Origin: Pseudomonadota bacterium
GTDB taxonomy: Bacteria; Pseudomonadota; Alphaproteobacteria; Sphingomonadales; Sphingomonadaceae
Reading direction: 5' to 3'
NCBI GenBank assembly: GCA_023418595.1
Contig: JAEZZI010000003.1
Location: forward strand, 1-64,000
Length of the DNA stretch: 64,000 bases
Under the pieces are notes generated by a model. It was not told the origin of the DNA. It searched no databases and worked only from the letters and a program-made list of their open reading frames with translations. The number at the start of each line of letters is the position of its first letter. Position 1 is the stretch's first letter. Positions 60,159-64,000 of the stretch are shown one piece after another. Position numbers and translations under genes: made by a program.

Positions 60159-62015
60159 TCACCAACCGGTCGGCTTACCCTTGTTCTGCTCGTCCAGCCA
60201 CGCCTTGAGCGGCGCGAAATATTCGACCAGCGCGCGGCCCGACATTTCGCGCGTTCCCGTGAACGCCTCCAGCGCATCGGGCCACGGCTTCGACCGGCCC
60301 ATTTCCAGCATCGCGTTGAAGCGCGCACCCACTTCCTTGTTGCCCGCGAACGAACAGCGGTGCAGCGGCCCGGTCCATCCCGCCTGTTTGCACGCGGCTT
60401 CGTAGAACTGGAACTGGAGGATGTGCGCCAGGAAATAACGGGTGTAGGGCACGTTGCCGGGGATATGATACTTCCCGCCCGGATCGAACTTGCTCTCGTC
60501 GCGTGGCGTGGGCGGCTTCACCCCCTGATAGCGCAGGCGCAGGTCGTCCCAGCCTTTCTGATAGGCACCCGGCGCGATCTCGCCCGAATAGACGCCCCAG
60601 CGCCAGCGATCGACCATCAGCCCGAACGGCAGGAACGCCACCTTGTCCATCGCCTGGCGCAGCAGCAGGCCGATATCCTTGTCGGCGCTGGGCACGCGGT
60701 TCTTCGGCAACAGGCCGGTCTTGACCAGATAATCGGGCGTGATCGCCAGCGCGACCATGTCGCCGATCGCTTCGTGGAAACCGTCATTCGCACCGTCGCG
60801 ATAGAGCAAGGGCTGCGCCTTGTACGCGCGCTGGTAGTAATTATGGCCGAGTTCATGGTGGATGGTGATGAAATCGTCGGCATTCACCTGAATGCACATC
60901 TTGATCCGCAGATCGTCCTTGTCGTCGAGATTCCAGGCCGAGGCGTGGCACTGAACCTCGCGGTCGGCAGGCTTCACGAACAGCGAGCGTTCCCAGAAGG
61001 TCTGCGGCAGCGGCGCGAAGCCGAGCGAGGAAAAGAACTGCTCGCCGCTTCTGGTCATGCGCAGCGCATCGTAATTCTGCGCCTTGAGCAGATCGCCGAT
61101 ATCGTAACCGACATCGCCGACGCCCGCCGGTGCGGCAATGTCATAGATGCCGCTCCACCCCTGCGCCCACATATTGCCGAGCAGATGCGAGTTGATCGGT
61201 CCCGTCGCAGGCTGAACCGCGCTGCCGTATTTCTCGTTCAGTTTGGTCCGCACATAAGTGTGGAGCGCGACGTAGAGCGGTTCGACTTCCTTCCAGAGCT
61301 TGTCGGTCTCCGCCGCGAAATCGTCGGCGGGCATGTCGTAGCCGGAACGCCACATCGCGCCGACATCGCTATAGCCCAGCTCCTTCGCGCCCTCGTTGGC
61401 GATGGTCACCGCCTTGGCGTAATCGCCGCGCATCGGCGCGCCGACATTGTCATGCCAGCTGGTCCACATTTCCAAGAGTTCCTTGGGATTGCGGTTGGTG
61501 CCCATCGCCGCTTCGATGTCGCTGCCGCTGATCGGCTTGCCGTTGAGCGTGCCGCGCCCGCGACCATAGGCTGACGCCATGCTGGTCGACAGCTGCGCGA
61601 GTTCGCCCGCCGCGCCCTCGCGCGTCGGCGCAGGCAGCGTGATGCCCTGACGCATGATGTCGAGCTTGCGCGCGGTGTCCGCCGACAGGCCCGGCACCTC
61701 GGCATATTTCGCGGCTTCGAGCGCAAGTTCGACGCGCAGCTTGGTGCCGCGCTCGGCATATTCGGCGGACAGCGCATCGGTGTCGGCGGTGATGTAGGTC
61801 GCGTTGATCCAATCGACTCGCGCGGCGGTCAGGTTGTGCGCGTAGAGCCGATCCTCGGCCGATTTGACGAAGGCATCGGCGGCAGCGGGAGTCATCGCCT
61901 GGTCAGGTGCAGGCGCTGCGGTCTGCGGCTCGGCGGTGGTGGCATTGGAAGCGGCGCAGCCCGCAACGGCAAGCGCACAGGCCAGCGCCAGGCTGGAAGC
62001 GGCAAAACGGTTCAT
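60159..62015 (-). CDS. M2-family (ACE-like) peptidyl-dipeptidase lipoprotein
   Basis: 618-residue zinc dicarboxypeptidase of the M2 family. The signal peptide ends in the lipobox VAGC with Cys20, so it is likely outer-membrane anchored. The zinc site is HHELGH (His387, Glu388, His391), followed by GFHEAIGDMVALA, which carries the third ligand Glu. The fold is otherwise continuous from AAARVDWINATYITADTDALSAEYAERG to the C-terminal TREMSGRALVEYFAPLKAWLDEQN. It removes dipeptides from peptide C-termini; its natural substrate is unknown. The ATG at 62015 was chosen as it opens the signal sequence. Confidence 0.93.
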   Translation of the reverse strand: MNRFAASSLALACALAVAGCAASNATTAEPQTAAPAPDQAMTPAAADAFVKSAEDRLYAHNLTAARVDWINATYITADTDALSAEYAERGTKLRVELALEAAKYAEVPGLSADTARKLDIMRQGITLPAPTREGAAGELAQLSTSMASAYGRGRGTLNGKPISGSDIEAAMGTNRNPKELLEMWTSWHDNVGAPMRGDYAKAVTIANEGAKELGYSDVGAMWRSGYDMPADDFAAETDKLWKEVEPLYVALHTYVRTKLNEKYGSAVQPATGPINSHLLGNMWAQGWSGIYDIAAPAGVGDVGYDIGDLLKAQNYDALRMTRSGEQFFSSLGFAPLPQTFWERSLFVKPADREVQCHASAWNLDDKDDLRIKMCIQVNADDFITIHHELGHNYYQRAYKAQPLLYRDGANDGFHEAIGDMVALAITPDYLVKTGLLPKNRVPSADKDIGLLLRQAMDKVAFLPFGLMVDRWRWGVYSGEIAPGAYQKGWDDLRLRYQGVKPPTPRDESKFDPGGKYHIPGNVPYTRYFLAHILQFQFYEAACKQAGWTGPLHRCSFAGNKEVGARFNAMLEMGRSKPWPDALEAFTGTREMSGRALVEYFAPLKAWLDEQNKGKPTGW

Positions 62016-62129
62016 GAAATGCGTTCCCGGATGTTCGTTACATTTGATACCGGTGTGCGCCCACCCACAGCATTTGGTCAAGCGCCATCCCTATTTCCTT
62101 TCGTGCTGAGCAGGAGTTAGCGCATAATC

Positions 62130-62894
62130 TCAAGCCGCCAGAAAATCCGCGATCGCCTGGCCCAATTCGGGCTTGGTCACGGCGCTCATATGGCCGCCGG
62201 GCGTTTCGACCAGCTTCGCGTCGGGGAGCAGGTCGGCCAGCGCCTGATGGCTGCCATTGTCGTCATCCTCTTCGCCCGCCAGCACCAGGACCGGCTGACC
62301 GATCGCGGCGATCGCCTCGTGCGGCGTGTCGACGAAGGTGTCGAGGATACCGAGCAGCGCCAGCGGATCGCCCTTGGTGGTCTTGAGGAATGCCTCCGCC
62401 ATCCATTCGGGCGATCCGCGCTCGAAACTGCCGAGATTGGTCAGGATGCGGCGAAAATGCCCGGCGCGCTTGCCGGTGTCGGTCAGGCCCTCATAACCCA
62501 TGCCGGAAATGACGACCTTGCCGGGGGCCGGAATGTTCCCCCGCGCCAGCATCCGCACCGTTGTCCGCGCACCAAGCGAATAGCCGCCGAGATCGTAATC
62601 GATGAGGCCGAGTTGCTCGATCAACGCCTCCCCGTCCATCGCCAGCGCATCTGGCGGATAGGCGGCGGCATCGTGCGGCCTGGCGCTCACCCCGTGCGCA
62701 CGCAGGTCGGGCATGATGACGCGGAAGCCTTTGGCGGCGATCGCGGCGGCATGGCCATAGCGGATCCAGTTGGTATGCGCGTCGGAGAAATAGCCGTGGA
62801 TCAGCATCACGTCGCGCCCCGTCCCCAGTTCGTGCCAGGCAAGGTCCGCGCCGTCGAAACCGGTGTAGCGATGGGTGGTGAAGTCTGAGGTCAC
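62130..62894 (-). CDS. alpha/beta-fold hydrolase
   Basis: 254-residue hydrolase. Oxyanion region VMLIHGYFSDAHTNWIRYGHAAAIAAKGFRVIMPDLRAHG, nucleophile elbow GYSLGA (GxSxG), and the catalytic His in ETPGGHMSAV near the end give the full triad layout. The substrate is unknown. I set the start at GTG 62894 because a perfect AAGGAG lies seven bases upstream; an ATG at 62924 is also in frame but lies in the flanking repeat. It diverges from the Nramp-like gene across a gap holding a family B repeat. Confidence 0.85.
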   Translation of the reverse strand: MTSDFTTHRYTGFDGADLAWHELGTGRDVMLIHGYFSDAHTNWIRYGHAAAIAAKGFRVIMPDLRAHGVSARPHDAAAYPPDALAMDGEALIEQLGLIDYDLGGYSLGARTTVRMLARGNIPAPGKVVISGMGYEGLTDTGKRAGHFRRILTNLGSFERGSPEWMAEAFLKTTKGDPLALLGILDTFVDTPHEAIAAIGQPVLVLAGEEDDDNGSHQALADLLPDAKLVETPGGHMSAVTKPELGQAIADFLAA

Positions 62895-62925
62895 TTGGGC
62901 GCTCCTTGATACCAAATCTCCCATG

Positions 62926-63003
62926 CCGTTCGTTTCGAGCGAAGTCGAGAAACGTGGCTCTGTGCCCTGAGGCACGTTTCTCGACTTCGCTCGAAACGAA
63001 CGG
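62926..63003. repeat. extragenic palindromic repeat, family B, copy 3
   Basis: Arms CCGTTCGTTTCGAGCGAAGT plus CGAGAAACGTG and the complement, separated by about 17 bases, almost perfect. It lies in the divergent gap between the hydrolase and Nramp-like genes and matches the copies at 23622-23701 and 25169-25245. Confidence 0.87.
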
Positions 63004-63115
63004 GTGCGTGACATCAACGATATCGTTGTTCCCGAGCAGCGGGAGTGACGGGGGGATGGTTGCGCGGGCCGGGCGCCTCGCCCAAGGTGCGCCAAACAGC
63101 AAGGGGCCGCACCGG

Positions 63116-64000
63116 GTGAACGAAACGACCGACACATCGCCCCCCAGCAAAAACCGCTGGCGGCAGATCGGCCCCGGCATCGTCGTCGCCGCAACCGGGG
63201 TCGGCGCGGGCGATCTGGTCGCGACGCTGATTGCGGGGTCGCGATACGGCTATGCGTTATTGTGGGCGGCGATCCTGGGATGCATCGTCAAGATCGCGCT
63301 ATCGGAGGGGTCGGCGCGCTATCACCTCGCCACCGGCTCGACGATTCTTGCCGGATGGCGATCGCTGGGGGCGTGGACGAGCTGGTATTTCGGAATCTAC
63401 GTCCTGATCTGGGGCTTCATCTACGGCGCCACCGCGATGAGCGCCACGGCGTTGCCGCTGACCGCATTATTCCCCATCCTCCCCTTGTGGGGATGGGCGG
63501 TCTTTACCGGGCTGACCGGCTTCGTCTTCGTCTGGTTCAACCGCTATTCGACGTTCGAGCTGGTGATGAAGATCATGGTCGGCGTGATGTTCGTCGTCAT
63601 GGTCGGCCTGGCCATTCTGGTCGCACCGACCCTGCCCGAACTGGCGTCGGGGCTGACCTTCGCGCTGCCCGACGGCGCGTTGTTCTACACGCTGGGCCTG
63701 ATCGGCGGCGTCGGCGGGACGATCACCACCGCTGCGTACGGCTATTGGGTGCAGACCAAGGGGTGGCGCGGCCTTGGCTGGTTGCCGCTGATGCGGATCG
63801 ACAATGCGCTGGCCTATACCATTACCGGCGTGTTCGTGATCGCGATGCTGATCGTCGGAGCCGAATTGCTGTTTTCTGCCGGGATCGCATTGCAGTCGAG
63901 CGACCGGGGATTGCTGGGGCTGTCCGACGTGCTGGCGGAGCGATTCGGGCGCACCATCGCGACTTTGTTCCTGGTCGGATTTGCCGCGACCGCGCTGTCG
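63116..64000 (+). CDS. Nramp-related divalent-metal transporter, 3' end outside window
   Basis: The first 295 residues of a multi-span membrane protein of the Nramp/MntH superfamily. The start is a GTG at 63116 with AAGGGG about nine bases upstream. The first transmembrane segment reads GPGIVVAATGVGAGDLVATL; in classical Nramp the equivalent is the metal-binding DPGN, which is absent here. Seven or more hydrophobic segments follow (for example YFGIYVLIWGFIYGATAMSATAL, MKIMVGVMFVVMVGLAILV, ITGVFVIAMLIVGAELLFSAG). It probably belongs to a divergent branch whose substrate, perhaps magnesium or manganese, is not settled. It diverges from the alpha/beta hydrolase gene. Confidence 0.82.
   Translation, partial: MNETTDTSPPSKNRWRQIGPGIVVAATGVGAGDLVATLIAGSRYGYALLWAAILGCIVKIALSEGSARYHLATGSTILAGWRSLGAWTSWYFGIYVLIWGFIYGATAMSATALPLTALFPILPLWGWAVFTGLTGFVFVWFNRYSTFELVMKIMVGVMFVVMVGLAILVAPTLPELASGLTFALPDGALFYTLGLIGGVGGTITTAAYGYWVQTKGWRGLGWLPLMRIDNALAYTITGVFVIAMLIVGAELLFSAGIALQSSDRGLLGLSDVLAERFGRTIATLFLVGFAATALS

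Noticed and set aside
62895..62924. ATG at 62924 as the start of the alpha/beta hydrolase
   Set aside because: It touches the flanking family B repeat, and the GTG at 62894 has an ideal AAGGAG at seven bases.
5580..63003. CRISPR array or clustered direct repeats
   Set aside because: The repeats seen are isolated inverted pairs in separate gaps, with no regular spacers and no cas genes.
1..64000. tRNA, rRNA, insertion sequence, integrase or prophage genes
   Set aside because: I read both strands for these and found no recognisable sequence or transposase-type protein.

Overview
The window looks like a stretch of core chromosome from a high-GC alphaproteobacterium, most probably a member of the Sphingomonadales (Sphingomonas-like). 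This rests on the gene set and its synteny: the DivL-type regulator followed by tsaE, an amgK/murU pair and addBA; a leucine catabolism pair; bolA-grxD next to the alphaproteobacterial ATPase zeta-subunit gene; the TamA/TamB pair; TonB-dependent receptor style; and several families of short palindromic extragenic repeats. Coding density is very high, many genes overlap by 4 bases (ATGA, GTGA or TTGA), and no gene-free stretch exceeds about 300 bases. I saw no tRNA, rRNA, CRISPR array, insertion sequence or prophage.

Layout, left to right. 1-2.7 kb: leucine degradation (3-methylcrotonyl-CoA carboxylase beta, cut by the window edge, and isovaleryl-CoA dehydrogenase). 2.8-5.6 kb: a FemAB/GNAT-like acyltransferase and a polysaccharide flippase. 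5.6-9.6 kb: a tightly coupled otsB / GH15 hydrolase / otsA trehalose operon. 9.7-11.2 kb: a Baeyer-Villiger-type monooxygenase. 11.4-17.9 kb: tamA-tamB. 18-22.3 kb: a YihY-type membrane protein, a Rap1a-like secreted protein, a MarR regulator, and a GntA-like haem enzyme coupled to a DUF1989 protein and a secreted esterase. 22.3-25.1 kb: a radical SAM protein with a DUF4130-UdgX fusion (uracil-DNA processing). 25.3-28.3 kb: an orphan solute-binding lipoprotein, a DUF4112 protein, RNase T2 and a small membrane protein. 28.4-31.9 kb: nadA-nadC, a DUF4230-like protein and a metallo-beta-lactamase-fold hydrolase.

32-34 kb holds a BlaI/M56 (BlaR1-like) pair with a recognisable operator and terminator but no beta-lactamase gene. 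34.2-37.6 kb: a glycosyltransferase, grxD, bolA, the zeta subunit and a quinone oxidoreductase. 37.6-39.8 kb: leuC-leuD with a 39-residue reading frame between them. 40-51.2 kb: trxA and the long overlapping run divL-tsaE-amgK-murU-addB-addA, which joins cell-cycle signalling, tRNA modification, peptidoglycan recycling and recombinational repair in one transcription direction. 51.4-54.3 kb: a TonB-dependent receptor gene with an in-frame stop just after its signal peptide. 54.5-57.3 kb: ahcY with a perfect 20-bp upstream palindrome, yqgE and a peroxiredoxin. 57.4-60 kb: amn between two Lys/Ala/Pro-rich histone-H1-like proteins. 60.1-64 kb: an M2 peptidase lipoprotein, an alpha/beta hydrolase and a divergent Nramp-related transporter cut by the window edge.

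The points I find most worth a second look are the DivL-type kinase with Tyr in place of the phospho-acceptor His, the nonsense codon in the TonB receptor, the apparent ATA start codon in the GntA-like/DUF1989 cassette, the radical SAM/UdgX pair, the small ORF coupled to leuC, and the ahcY palindrome. All calls come from reading the sequence; no database search was run.
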